Below are positions 1 through 7,067 of a stretch of 16,059 bases of DNA, one piece after another (position 1 is the stretch's first letter; every line of letters begins with the position of its first letter). The notes below the pieces were generated by a model. It was not told where the DNA came from. It saw only the letters and a program-made list of their open reading frames with translations, and did no database searches. The position numbers and the translations under genes were made by a program. Origin of the DNA: Bdellovibrionales bacterium RBG_16_40_8 (GTDB lineage: Bacteria > Bdellovibrionota > Bdellovibrionia > Bdellovibrionales > UBA1609); NCBI GenBank assembly GCA_001769925.1, contig MEPT01000074.1:36259-52317 (forward strand), written 5' to 3'.

Positions 1-138
1 TTTGAGACAAAGGCGTGTCGAACTAATCATCATATTATCAGACATATCTGTTTTGTAGCGGTGTAAAACAAAGTATCGCATCTCCACCTGGTACCTGATT
101 TGCATTACTACACATTCAAGAATAGGAAGGGGGGAAGT

Positions 139-621
139 ATGAAAAAATCAATTATTGTCTGCATATCAGCAGCCCTAGGTTTGGTAGTTGCGATATCAAA
201 TGGATGTAGTGATCAACGGTTTGCCTCTATCGATAGCTCTATAGTCTCAAAAATTGGTGGCCCCGCAGGATCTTCTAACCCAACAACTCATGCCCCTGAT
301 CCCATATTTATCGATGAAATTCAAACCCCTGAAGATGTGGCCACTGCTGTGCGCGATTTTTCTTGCTTAACAATACAATGCAGCGAAAGCGACAATGAGT
401 CGAAAAAAGTTGTCGTATGTCATGTGCCTCCTAGAAACCCAGATAATCGTCACGAAATTTGCATCTCGGTAAATGCCTTAAAAGCCCATATAGGAGAGTC
501 TCCTGGCCACCATGGCTCTGATGATGCCGATCGCGACCACTTGGGCTTCTGCCAAACAGGTGACGGCAATACTAATAGCGGTGATACTGATCACAACAAC
601 ACGAATGACGAAGAATCATAA
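139..621 (+). CDS. Small secreted (probable lipoprotein) protein with a CHxPP...HxGxC cysteine module
   Basis: A 160-residue protein of unknown function. I chose the ATG at 139 because a strong purine-rich ribosome site (aggaagggggga) precedes it; an upstream TTG at 100 in the same frame has no such site. Residues 1-22 are a Lys-Lys start plus a hydrophobic stretch ending SNGC at Cys23, a relaxed lipobox, so export and lipidation are likely but not certain. The middle (about 24-90) is low complexity. Residues 94-138 form a compact module, CHVPPRNPDNRHEICIS through HLGFC, which matches a pattern I recall from bacterial surface and secreted proteins (CHxPPGNPxNxHxIxV...AHxxHGDxxGxC). Its conserved Cys and His residues suggest disulfides or metal binding, which is inference. 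The C-terminus is Asp/Asn/Thr-rich and acidic. It is a stand-alone gene on the plus strand, convergent with the next gene. Confidence 0.72.
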   Translation: MKKSIIVCISAALGLVVAISNGCSDQRFASIDSSIVSKIGGPAGSSNPTTHAPDPIFIDEIQTPEDVATAVRDFSCLTIQCSESDNESKKVVVCHVPPRNPDNRHEICISVNALKAHIGESPGHHGSDDADRDHLGFCQTGDGNTNSGDTDHNNTNDEES

Positions 622-685
622 ATTCAAATTTCAGCAGTGGAAGCTGTTCATATTATTAAAGTAACTTTTCGCCTGGCGGTTTAAT

Positions 686-1333
686 TTACAACTCATAAAA
701 AGGCGGCAGATTTTTTTCACTAATCAAAACGATTGAGTAGTGAGAAGGTAAAAACCATGCAATCGATTCAAGAATTCTATTGTGGTCTTTTTCTTCAAGT
801 AGGCCAAATGCCTCTAATGAAAAACAAAGATCGTAATGTTTTTGATCTGGGCTAACAACAAGCACCTTCATTTTTTCTATTTTATTGCCTTGAAAAAAAG
901 TGCGCAGTATTGATCTTGAATAACCTGGCAAAAAATCCTCACTCGGTTCCCCAGCATATACTTTCTCGCCCGCAGAAAATTGCACTTGGCCGGTAATCTC
1001 ATTTATTATCGGCGATAAAAATTTACCCCGTTCGCGAAAATTACAGACCATTCCGTAAGATAAAACAAAATCAGGTGATTCTTTTTGTGGATTAATCACA
1101 AGACCAATGCCTTTATCTGACAACCAAGTAAGTACCTTGCTGGCAGACTCATCGCCACTTGCATCAAGAACCACCATTAAATATGGCCAGCCGTCTGGGC
1201 CAGTACGCGGAGATTCATCAAGTACACGCAATTTAGCACTAGGTAGCGACTTAAGAAATGAATTCTCCCAAGCCTCATCACGTAACTCGCCTTTCGTATT
1301 AATCAGCGTATAAATATCCTCGCATAATTCCAT
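686..1333 (-). CDS. Hypothetical cytoplasmic protein, function unknown
   Basis: I do not recognise this protein. From the ATG at 1333 it is 215 residues (MELCEDIYTL...). The frame extends to a TTG at 1447 (253 residues), but that start would leave only 10 bp to the divergent gene at 1458 and would put that gene's promoter inside this coding region. The ATG at 1333 leaves a 124-bp shared intergenic region and is preferred, although its ribosome site is weak. There is no signal peptide or membrane segment. It is a soluble-looking alpha/beta protein of mixed composition, with a GPDGWPYL segment near residue 45 and a hydrophobic C-terminal end. It converges on the small secreted protein at 139-621, with 64 bp between the stops. 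Its length and sustained non-repetitive composition support a real gene. Confidence 0.6.
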   Translation of the reverse strand: MELCEDIYTLINTKGELRDEAWENSFLKSLPSAKLRVLDESPRTGPDGWPYLMVVLDASGDESASKVLTWLSDKGIGLVINPQKESPDFVLSYGMVCNFRERGKFLSPIINEITGQVQFSAGEKVYAGEPSEDFLPGYSRSILRTFFQGNKIEKMKVLVVSPDQKHYDLCFSLEAFGLLEEKDHNRILESIAWFLPSHYSIVLISEKNLPPFYEL

Positions 1334-1457
1334 TGCTCGGCAATATAAGAGATTAGCATTTAAAGGCAACGTATTTGCCGCTCTGCCTTCACAAATAACT
1401 CGCAAACTTGTCTGCCTTGTCGCTAACGTGTAGCCTGTAGCAAACAATGGGGGTTTT

Positions 1458-2015
1458 ATGCGTATTAAGTTTTTATTATTTGTCGCACTCGTTACTTTTT
1501 CAGCAAATTCTTTTGCCGGTATTTTAATAGAACCATACCTTGGCTATATGACGGGTAAAAATAGTGGTTCTGTTACAATTAACACTCCAATAACCGCAAC
1601 CCTTGATGTTGATAGCACGACTAAGGGCGCCGCTTTTGGGGGCAGACTTGGTTATGATTTTCTACTTTTAGGCGCAGGCGTTGAAGCCATGAGCGGATCT
1701 TTAGATACAGATGGCGATGACTCAAAGCTAACAAATCTTGGGGCATTTGTTTCATTTGATTTACCAATAATGTTACGTTTTTTTGGCACATATTTTTTCT
1801 CATCTAAATTTTCTACTGAGACTGGTGGTGTAGATTATAAATATAAGGGTAATGGCTTTAAGGCAGGGGTAGGGCTTACCACTTTGCCATTTGTATCAAT
1901 TAACCTAGAATATTTTTCAATGAACTATGAAAATGATGATACTGCCGTTTTAGATAATGCTGACGTAAACTACAAAGGCTTTATGTTAGGCGTAAGCTTA
2001 CCGCTAAGCTTGTAG
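1458..2015 (+). CDS. Outer-membrane beta-barrel protein (small porin-like)
   Basis: A 185-residue exported protein. Residues 1-20 (MRIKFLLFVALVTFSANSFA) form a classic type I signal peptide with an SFA|G cleavage site. The mature part alternates short amphipathic beta segments with Gly/Asp/Asn-rich turns: EPYLGYMTGK, AAFGGRLGYDFLLLGAGVEA, FKAGVGLTTLPFVSINLEYF, and a final strand GFMLGVSLPLSL. The size suits an 8-stranded outer-membrane barrel of the OmpA/OmpW-like 'outer membrane beta-barrel domain' class. The specific function (porin, adhesin or structural) cannot be read from the sequence. The start is clear: ggggg lies just upstream of the ATG. A hairpin follows the stop at 2031-2059. It is transcribed divergently from the unknown gene on its left. 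Confidence 0.72.
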   Translation: MRIKFLLFVALVTFSANSFAGILIEPYLGYMTGKNSGSVTINTPITATLDVDSTTKGAAFGGRLGYDFLLLGAGVEAMSGSLDTDGDDSKLTNLGAFVSFDLPIMLRFFGTYFFSSKFSTETGGVDYKYKGNGFKAGVGLTTLPFVSINLEYFSMNYENDDTAVLDNADVNYKGFMLGVSLPLSL

Positions 2016-2030
2016 AGTTAATAGAGTTTA

Positions 2031-2059
2031 GCCTGCGCTATAATTAATTTGGCGCAGGC
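2031..2059 (+). terminator. Possible hairpin terminator after the beta-barrel gene
   Basis: An 8-bp perfect inverted repeat, gcctgcgc at 2031-2038 and gcgcaggc at 2052-2059, encloses a 13-nt AT-rich loop and begins 15 bp after the beta-barrel stop codon. The following bases (catttcttaatt) are only moderately T-rich, so it could be a weak intrinsic terminator or an mRNA-stabilising hairpin. Confidence 0.4.
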
Positions 2060-2173
2060 CATTTCTTAATTACATACCTATTTCAAATCTCCTGAAATTC
2101 ATATATAATACATCGCGTTATTTGAGTCATATTAGTTTTTGGCCCTATATTTATGTTTTCAGGAGAGTCCCTT

Positions 2174-2779
2174 ATGCGTAGATTTATCTTAATAATCAGT
2201 ATGTTAGCTTCTCCCCTCCAAGTATTTGCTGCCAGCGATGAGCTACGTGACTGGATAAAACACCGAATTGATGGCTTTCAAAATGTAGGCCTTAATCGTC
2301 GTAACGACCCATCATACAATCGCCGTGAAGATAGATTAGACTCCCGCCATCGCGAGCGAATAGATATACGCCGTCGATTCTGGGAGAGCGAGCGACTTTC
2401 TATCAGCGCAGAAATTTATCGCATGCGACCCTACTGGTTCGAGGCTAACACCTCACTAATAGCATATACTTTACTAACCGACGATGCGTTTATTTCTGAT
2501 GATTTTATGTTTTCATCAATTAGAGATCGTGGCTTCCCACTAGGGTTTAGCCAATTTCGTCTAAAAATTCTTGGCGACGGCGCATACATCCAAAGCTACG
2601 CCATTCAATTTTGTAATGGCCGCTCACTGTCCGTACCGGCAAATCAACATCTTCTCCAAGAACAAGCAACACTTTGGGTTAATATTACCGTCCGCTGCAT
2701 TAGCGGATTTTCAGTATACGGAATAAGCGACCAAGACCATTACAATCACCCAACAAGAGTATTGTTAATTGGTAGATGA
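2174..2779 (+). CDS. Secreted Arg-rich protein, function unknown
   Basis: A 201-residue exported protein that I cannot assign to a family. I start it at the ATG at 2174 because an aggagag ribosome site sits 7 bases upstream; the in-frame ATG at 2153 has no ribosome site. Residues 1-19 are a signal peptide (MRRFILIISMLASPLQVFA) with cleavage before ASDE. The mature N-terminal third is very rich in Arg and charged residues (RRNDPSYNRREDRLDSRHR and following) and probably helical. The C-terminal half is hydrophobic/aromatic, looks beta-rich, and has two cysteines (in FCNGRS and VRCISG) that could form a disulfide in the periplasm. It ends 8 bp from the true family end of the convergent glycosyltransferase (2788). 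Confidence 0.6.
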   Translation: MRRFILIISMLASPLQVFAASDELRDWIKHRIDGFQNVGLNRRNDPSYNRREDRLDSRHRERIDIRRRFWESERLSISAEIYRMRPYWFEANTSLIAYTLLTDDAFISDDFMFSSIRDRGFPLGFSQFRLKILGDGAYIQSYAIQFCNGRSLSVPANQHLLQEQATLWVNITVRCISGFSVYGISDQDHYNHPTRVLLIGR

Positions 2780-2787
2780 TAGGCGCC

Positions 2788-2940
2788 CTAATATTGAGAC
2801 GGTAGATTTTTAAACATTTTAATATATTTTTCAATATTATCCTTAAGCGAATATTTCTTTTTAACATCATCGTATGCCTTACTGACAAGCTGACTGCGTA
2901 AGACATCGTCTTTAAGTATATTGCTTATTGAATTTGCTAG
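2788..2940 (-). pseudogene. Detached C-terminal tail of the glycosyltransferase, beyond an in-frame TGA
   Basis: Directly after the TGA at 2941-2943, in the same frame and with no other interruption, the minus strand encodes 50 more codons before a TAG at 2788. The peptide starts LANSISNILKDDVLRSQL and ends KMFKNLPSQY. This is what GT4 glycosyltransferases carry at their C-terminus: a 'D-x-x-x-LA-x-x-I' helix, a helix like 'LxxxAxxxVxxxYS', and a final helix with xxYxxxF. The undamaged protein would have been 349 residues with codon 299 now TGA. A Trp (TGG) or Arg (CGA/AGA) codon one change away would fit the context. TGA is an ordinary stop elsewhere in this window (for example at the end of clpP), so code reassignment is unlikely. 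Confidence 0.8.
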
Positions 2941-3837
2941 TCATTTGGCATCTTTGACCTGACATAATAACCCTCTTTCAGTCACCGTTTCTTTTAAACC
3001 CCCGGCATTTGTTGAGACTACCGGCACCTTGTAGATAAAGGCATCTAGAACACTACTGCCCAAGCCCTCTTCTTCAGAACTCATCACAAAGACATCAAAT
3101 ATACTGAAAAAATCTTCTACGCCCTCATAAAATCCCATAAGTTTATAAATGTTCTGCAGTTTATATTCGGCAATTTTTGCTGTAACTTCATTTCGCAATA
3201 TTCCATCGCCAAAGTGTAAAAAAACGAAGTCATCTCTTTTCGTTGAGAGTTCACGAACTACTTCTACCATTGTTAAAGGGTCTTTATGCGCAACTAGTGC
3301 GGCCGCCGTGGCAATAATCTTTTTATTTTCTATTAAAAGTTCATCTTTAAGTTTTCTAGCTCTAACTCCATCTAAGTTAATGGCCTCTATAACAGAAGGT
3401 ATTACGTCTACGTTAGCAACCCCCAATTTTTCTAGTACTTCTTTAATTGCTGAAGATATGGCAACAACTCGGTCTGTCTTTTTGTATTTTAATTTTGCCA
3501 AACTACCTGTTGGCCTAAAATCAACACGTCTCGTATAAACAACAGGCTTTTTATGAAATATCTTTGTAAGTACGGCAATTGATTGCGCCTTAGCCGTTTG
3601 CGCATGAATTACATCAAATCTAGAACCGTGCTTCATAAGAAACAGGGCTGCAGATATATTATTTTTCACTTCGTGCACTGGGGCATTTAGCTGTTTTGCC
3701 TTTTTAGACAGGGGATAATTTTTAAGACATAAAAGTTCTGCACTAACGCCGCTGCTGAGTAAACCTTTTACGGTAAATAGGGTCTGGCGCTCGCCGCCTC
3801 GCCATGTCTTTTCAGTATTGATTTCTAATATTTTCAC
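2941..3837 (-). CDS. GT4-type glycosyltransferase, truncated by a premature stop
   Basis: Encodes 298 residues of a GT-B fold glycosyltransferase that transfers a sugar from a nucleotide-activated donor to an envelope acceptor; donor and acceptor cannot be told. The N-terminal Rossmann domain begins MKILEINTEKTWRGGERQT, typical of lipopolysaccharide or other surface-glycan enzymes. The C-terminal donor-binding domain holds HFGDG (208-212), the YKLMGFYEGVEDFF segment (231-244), and the E-x7-acid motif EGLGSSVLD (E257, D265) followed by GGLKETV (279-285). The start is GTG at 3837 with a weak ribosome site. The frame stops at TGA 2941-2943 although homologous sequence continues to 2788, so the final helices that pack back on the N-terminal domain are lost unless the stop is read through. 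Probably a recent pseudogene or a sequencing error. Confidence 0.82.
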   Translation of the reverse strand: MKILEINTEKTWRGGERQTLFTVKGLLSSGVSAELLCLKNYPLSKKAKQLNAPVHEVKNNISAALFLMKHGSRFDVIHAQTAKAQSIAVLTKIFHKKPVVYTRRVDFRPTGSLAKLKYKKTDRVVAISSAIKEVLEKLGVANVDVIPSVIEAINLDGVRARKLKDELLIENKKIIATAAALVAHKDPLTMVEVVRELSTKRDDFVFLHFGDGILRNEVTAKIAEYKLQNIYKLMGFYEGVEDFFSIFDVFVMSSEEEGLGSSVLDAFIYKVPVVSTNAGGLKETVTERGLLCQVKDAK

Positions 3838-3891
3838 TGAGTATTATTCTTTTATTTAAGTTCATCTCTAAATTAGTCACTAAAATCAGTA

Positions 3892-3921
3892 ATTATACTG
3901 GGTTGTGTTCAAAGGTGCCAG
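3892..3921 (-). promoter_or_regulatory. Candidate sigma-70 promoter for the glycosyltransferase, -35 inside the repeat element
   Basis: On the minus strand a perfect -10 box TATAAT (3892-3897) lies 18 bases downstream of CTGGCA (3916-3921), a 4/6 match to TTGACA. Transcription would begin near 3885, about 50 bases before the GTG start. The -35 half is the core of the palindromic repeat at 3911-3951, so the repeat would donate part of the promoter. Confidence 0.4.
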
Positions 3922-3951
3922 GCACTTTTATGTGTCGCATGTGCGTTAAAT
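3911..3951 (+). repeat. REP-like palindromic element, copy A (recA 3' side)
   Basis: A 41-bp element that matches copy B at 5292-5332 at 37 of 41 positions in the same orientation. It contains an imperfect inverted repeat (aaaggtgcc-a-ggcactttt) followed by a second small palindrome-like part (cgcatgtg, 3936-3943). The GGTGCC-A-GGCACC core resembles dispersed intergenic elements of REP type. I see no transposase in the window. It lies between the recA terminator and the glycosyltransferase promoter. Confidence 0.7.
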
Positions 3952-3955
3952 ACTG

Positions 3956-3985
3956 AAAAAGCTAACCCCTGTTACAGGGGTTAGC
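3956..3985 (-). terminator. Intrinsic terminator of recA
   Basis: A perfect 11-bp stem (gctaacccctg / caggggttagc, 3961-3985) with a 3-nt loop. Read on the minus strand it is followed by TTTTT (3956-3960). It lies 73 bases past the recA stop on the same strand and separates recA from the glycosyltransferase. On the plus strand no T-run follows directly, so it acts in the recA direction only. Confidence 0.85.
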
Positions 3986-4057
3986 TCATCATTTATAATA
4001 TAATATTTTTTTAGACTGAAGTAACTCTAGCCTATATTTATTAGTTTGCAGCTTCGC

Positions 4058-5155
4058 TTAGTGCTTCTTTGCAGGCGCCGTCACTACTTTGTCGGCCGCT
4101 GCGGCATTTGCAATTTTATCTTTGCGAATTGTTTTATTTAAAATTTGCTCACGTAAACTTTGCGTAAGTTTTGCATTTTCTTTCAAAAATCTGATGGCCT
4201 GCTCACGCCCCTGACCCATGCGCTCGCCATTAACGCTAAACCATGTTCCCGATTTATCGATAAGTTCGAACTTTACTCCAAGATCAAGCACATCGCCCTC
4301 GAGAGAAATGCCATCACCGTACATTAAATCAAATTCAACCTTCGCAAATGGCGGCGCCATTTTATTTTTTACTACTTTTACCGTCGTACGAGAACCAGTT
4401 ACGTCTTCACCATCTTTGATCGCGCCGATGCGACGCACGTCAAGTCTAACTGAGGCGTAAAACTTTAGCGCATTGCCACCCGTAGTGGTTTCAGGGTTGC
4501 CAAACATCACTCCAATTTTCATGCGAATCTGATTGATAAAAATAACCAAAGTATTAGAACGCGCAATAGCAGCGGTTAGCTTACGCAGAGCTTGTGACAT
4601 GAGCCGCGCTTGCAGCCCCATGTGTGAATCACCCATTTCGCCTTCAATCTCAGCGCGTGGGGTAAGTGCTGCTACTGAGTCAATCACTAGAATATCAATC
4701 GCCCCTGAGCGCACTAAGGTTTCTGTAATTTCTAATGCCTGCTCACCGGTGTCTGGTTGAGAAATGAGCATGTCTTTAGTATTCACTCCAAGTTTGCGTG
4801 CATAACCCACATCTAGTGCGTGCTCAGCATCGATAAATGCCGCTGTACCACCAGCTTTTTGTGCTTGCGCAATTGTTGATAGCGCCAATGTAGTTTTACC
4901 AGAACTTTCTGGGCCAAAAATTTCTACAATACGACCGCGAGGCAAACCGCCAATTCCGAGAGCTATGTCTAAACTCAATGCTCCAGTTGAAACTGCTGGA
5001 ACATTCTCAAACAGAGTCTGCTCGCCGCCAAGCTTCATGATCGAACCTTTGCCGAATTGCTTTTCGATCGTAATCAGCGCTAACTCGAGCGCTTTCGATT
5101 TTTCGTTGTCGACTTCTTTACCAGAAGAATTTGTGGACGTTGATGCTGTTGCCAT
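4058..5155 (-). CDS. recA: RecA recombinase
   Basis: RecA polymerises on single-stranded DNA, drives ATP-dependent strand exchange in recombinational repair, and in most bacteria triggers LexA self-cleavage. The 365-residue product is a normal length. The Walker A motif GPESSGKT is at 81-88, Walker B LVIDS at about 156-160, the NQIR segment at 208-211, and DNA-binding loop L2 in the [15 protein letters not shown] region (221-235). The C-terminus is Lys/Ala-rich ([15 protein letters not shown]) rather than strongly acidic as in E. coli. There is no intein. The start is certain: a perfect aggagg lies 9 bases upstream of the ATG. A strong terminator follows (3956-3985), so it is monocistronic. 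I found no textbook LexA box (CTGT-N8-ACAG or TTAC-N3-GTAA) upstream, so SOS control is not demonstrated. Confidence 0.98.
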   Translation of the reverse strand: MATASTSTNSSGKEVDNEKSKALELALITIEKQFGKGSIMKLGGEQTLFENVPAVSTGALSLDIALGIGGLPRGRIVEIFGPESSGKTTLALSTIAQAQKAGGTAAFIDAEHALDVGYARKLGVNTKDMLISQPDTGEQALEITETLVRSGAIDILVIDSVAALTPRAEIEGEMGDSHMGLQARLMSQALRKLTAAIARSNTLVIFINQIRMKIGVMFGNPETTTGGNALKFYASVRLDVRRIGAIKDGEDVTGSRTTVKVVKNKMAPPFAKVEFDLMYGDGISLEGDVLDLGVKFELIDKSGTWFSVNGERMGQGREQAIRFLKENAKLTQSLREQILNKTIRKDKIANAAAADKVVTAPAKKH

Positions 5156-5291
5156 TAAAGGCCTCCTTATTAGTTACTTGCTGCCTCACAAAAACTGTAT
5201 TTCAAGGATGATGCCAACGCCAGCGCAAAATCAGACGCGTTCTAAACAATTTTTTGTCCGAATATATTCAAATGATCCCGGATCTGAACCA

Positions 5292-5332
5292 AAAGGTGCC
5301 AGGCACCTTTTTGTGTCGCATGCGCGTCAAAT
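5292..5332 (+). repeat. REP-like palindromic element, copy B (recA 5' side)
   Basis: Second copy of the element at 3911-3951, same orientation, 37 of 41 bases identical. This copy keeps a perfect inverted repeat, aaaaggtgcc-a-ggcacctttt (5291-5311), followed by the perfect palindrome CGCATGCG (5317-5324), so the RNA would form two adjacent hairpins. It lies between the 3' end of the HTH gene and the recA leader. Read on the minus strand a T-run (5291-5294) follows the stem, and the same holds on the plus strand (5308-5312), so it might also act as a bidirectional terminator. Confidence 0.72.
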
Positions 5333-5342
5333 TCAGTTATAT

Positions 5343-5585
5343 TTAACCTTGAGGTGAAGTTACGGCGTACCTTATGGCGTCATCTACCAGCTTTTCTAGG
5401 TTTATACCGAGCGTACCTAGAAGAGCGCCCAAATCGCCAGCGCGAATTTCTGTATGACTGCGAAAAAATCTGTTTACTGAAATTCGTGACATAGAACAGG
5501 ATTTAGCAATTTGCTCTTGCGTTAACCCCCTTAACTTCGCAAGGATCGCCAATTTTTTACCCAAGCTGATTTCTGAAACTTCCAT
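5343..5585 (-). CDS. Small XRE-like helix-turn-helix regulator
   Basis: An 80-residue protein with one Cro/C1-type helix-turn-helix. The recognition region is about residues 21-43 (LTQEQIAKSCSMSRISVNRF), with the typical Q-x-x-IA...S-x-S-x-x-S-x-x-R pattern. The remaining C-terminal part, LGALLGTLGINLEKLVDDAI, looks like a short dimerisation helix. The start at 5585 is preferred because a run ggggaggggg lies just upstream; the frame extends to 5669 (108 residues) with an unconvincing N-terminus that crosses this ribosome site. DNA targets are unknown. It lies between the QEGLA-motif gene and recA, all on the minus strand. 201 bp separate it from the gene upstream, so it probably has its own promoter. 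Confidence 0.72.
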   Translation of the reverse strand: MEVSEISLGKKLAILAKLRGLTQEQIAKSCSMSRISVNRFFRSHTEIRAGDLGALLGTLGINLEKLVDDAIRYAVTSPQG

Positions 5586-5786
5586 ACAAGCCCCCTCCCC
5601 TTTTTTAGTGTTAAAATACACAACAGATAGCGTAACGTGCGTTCGCGCCAGCATGCCCACATGCCGCAACCCACACTAGTCGAGAGCAGCAAAAGTTATA
5701 CCATGTAAATTCGGAGGCAAAATGACACTGCAGAAATTTTTGTCGTGATTAATTTAATCTCAAATCTAATTAAACTGGGGGTAAGG

Positions 5787-7067
5787 TTACGGCGTATCTG
5801 TGGCCCCGAAGGTTTTGTTGAGGTGGCTGACGCTAATTTTGTTTGCGAATAATGAGAATGCTAAATAGCCCCCTAGTACAGGTACTTGTGATAACCATGG
5901 CGGCAAATATTTAGGCTGTAAGATTAGACCACACTCCATAAATGGAGCAAGCATCTCAGCATCGTCAAAAGTTAAGCGCCCTGAAAACATAACTTGTGAA
6001 AGGTGCAATTTTTGATTCTTCATTGCCCACCTAAAAAAAGAGTGGGTATGGAGTAGACCATCAAGATAAACACAGTCTTTGGTAAAAACAATTTTACCCT
6101 TGGGGTCACCTGCACGAAAAATACGCTGAGTAGAACTATAGCTTTCAATCTTATTTTGGCCGTTATTTAAAAAATATTCGAAAACCTCAATAAAATTCGC
6201 CCCGTTAAGTGCCATGTCAACAGCAAGCACTCGGAGCGCAATTCGCTTTAGTCGGTTGAGATCGATCGATGCCGTAACTAGTTCAGCAAAAGTAGCTAAC
6301 CCCTCTTGCACAGCCGTTGTACGAGGCGAGCCAAGACTCAGCGTCTGCAAATATTTTTGGTGCTTACCGTTTAAAGCAGTAAGAGTGTGAACAAACACCT
6401 CGTGTTCAAGAAGTTGTTTGAAATCAAAAGGAGAAAAACATGTACCAGAACGAAGTCGCACTCGCGATACTCCTGCTGCGGCCTTGGGCACTAGTGTTTC
6501 ATCTATAAAAACATCTACCTTGTCGTCAGTGATAACTTTTTTTATGGCGCCATCTAGCTGATCTTTAATGGTATCGGCTAGAATACAAATTTCTTCATTT
6601 TCGAGACTAAAATATTCGCTAAACTGCGCAGCTGTTTCGATAAAAAAATTTGCTGCATCAATGCTGGTAAATTGCGTTCCGGCAATTTTATCTCCTGGGC
6701 GACCATACAAATCTAAAGAATGTTGCAACATCTCGGGCTTACTTAAATTTTCTACCAACTTATGAGCAGAAAAATAACTTTTTGCCGTTTGATTTAAATA
6801 CTGAGCAACTGGGTGTTTGGTGTCGGTTGCTTTAATTATTTTTTCAAGCTTTGCTAATGGCTCAGCATGGTCATATTTCGGGTAATCAATAACTGGTATT
6901 TTGGGTTGGCCTTGAGAATAAGAAGTCAAAAATTCATCTTGTACTACTTTTGGCCACTCAATAAGTGCTAATATTTTAAACTCGCGAGCTATAGCTACTA
7001 GCTCAGCATCGCAATCGAGGTAACCCTTAAGTTCGACCTCAACATTGTTGGGATCAAATGGTTTCAT
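5787..7067 (-). CDS. QEGLA-motif / DUF1704 metallopeptidase-like protein
   Basis: A 426-residue protein of the family named for its VQEGLA motif ('flavohemoglobin expression-modulating QEGLA motif protein', DUF1704), related to the eukaryotic tubulin tyrosine carboxypeptidase MATCAP. The metal-site motif H-E-x-x-x-H is present as HEVFVH at 222-227, and the QEGLA motif at 254-258 supplies the nearby Glu (E255) expected to complete the zinc site. Conserved segments TKDCVYLDGLL (329-339) and FSGRLTFDDA (361-370) follow. All catalytic residues appear intact, so peptidase activity is plausible, but the bacterial substrate is not known to me. There is no signal peptide; a hydrophobic patch near 398-408 is too short for a sure membrane segment. 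The ATG overlaps the stop of the upstream AP2 gene (ATGA), implying coupled translation. Confidence 0.85.
   Translation of the reverse strand: MKPFDPNNVEVELKGYLDCDAELVAIAREFKILALIEWPKVVQDEFLTSYSQGQPKIPVIDYPKYDHAEPLAKLEKIIKATDTKHPVAQYLNQTAKSYFSAHKLVENLSKPEMLQHSLDLYGRPGDKIAGTQFTSIDAANFFIETAAQFSEYFSLENEEICILADTIKDQLDGAIKKVITDDKVDVFIDETLVPKAAAGVSRVRLRSGTCFSPFDFKQLLEHEVFVHTLTALNGKHQKYLQTLSLGSPRTTAVQEGLATFAELVTASIDLNRLKRIALRVLAVDMALNGANFIEVFEYFLNNGQNKIESYSSTQRIFRAGDPKGKIVFTKDCVYLDGLLHTHSFFRWAMKNQKLHLSQVMFSGRLTFDDAEMLAPFMECGLILQPKYLPPWLSQVPVLGGYLAFSLFANKISVSHLNKTFGATDTP

Noticed and set aside
1445..1460. Similar atgggggttt(t)atg strings before the beta-barrel gene and at the clpP start.
   Set aside because: Explained by G-rich ribosome sites close to a start codon; not evidence of a repeat.
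2700..2906. Minus-strand frame of 68 codons overlapping the end of the Arg-rich secreted protein gene and the glycosyltransferase tail.
   Set aside because: It is in a different frame from the real glycosyltransferase tail and has no protein-like features; the tail is read in the original frame down to 2788.
2941..2943. Selenocysteine or reassigned TGA as an explanation for the interrupted glycosyltransferase.
   Set aside because: GT4 enzymes have no selenocysteine forms that I know of, no selenocysteine-type hairpin is obvious just downstream, and other genes here use TGA as stop and TGG for Trp.
5713..5748. Plus-strand mini-frame ATG at 5722 (8 residues, MTLQKFLS) with a good ggagg site.
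   Set aside because: No gene on the plus strand follows for it to regulate, and the peptide is too short to judge; a chance ribosome-like site is the simpler view.
5749..5786. AT-rich inverted repeat (tttaat ... attaaa) after the QEGLA gene as a terminator.
   Set aside because: The stem is only six A/T pairs; too weak to call.
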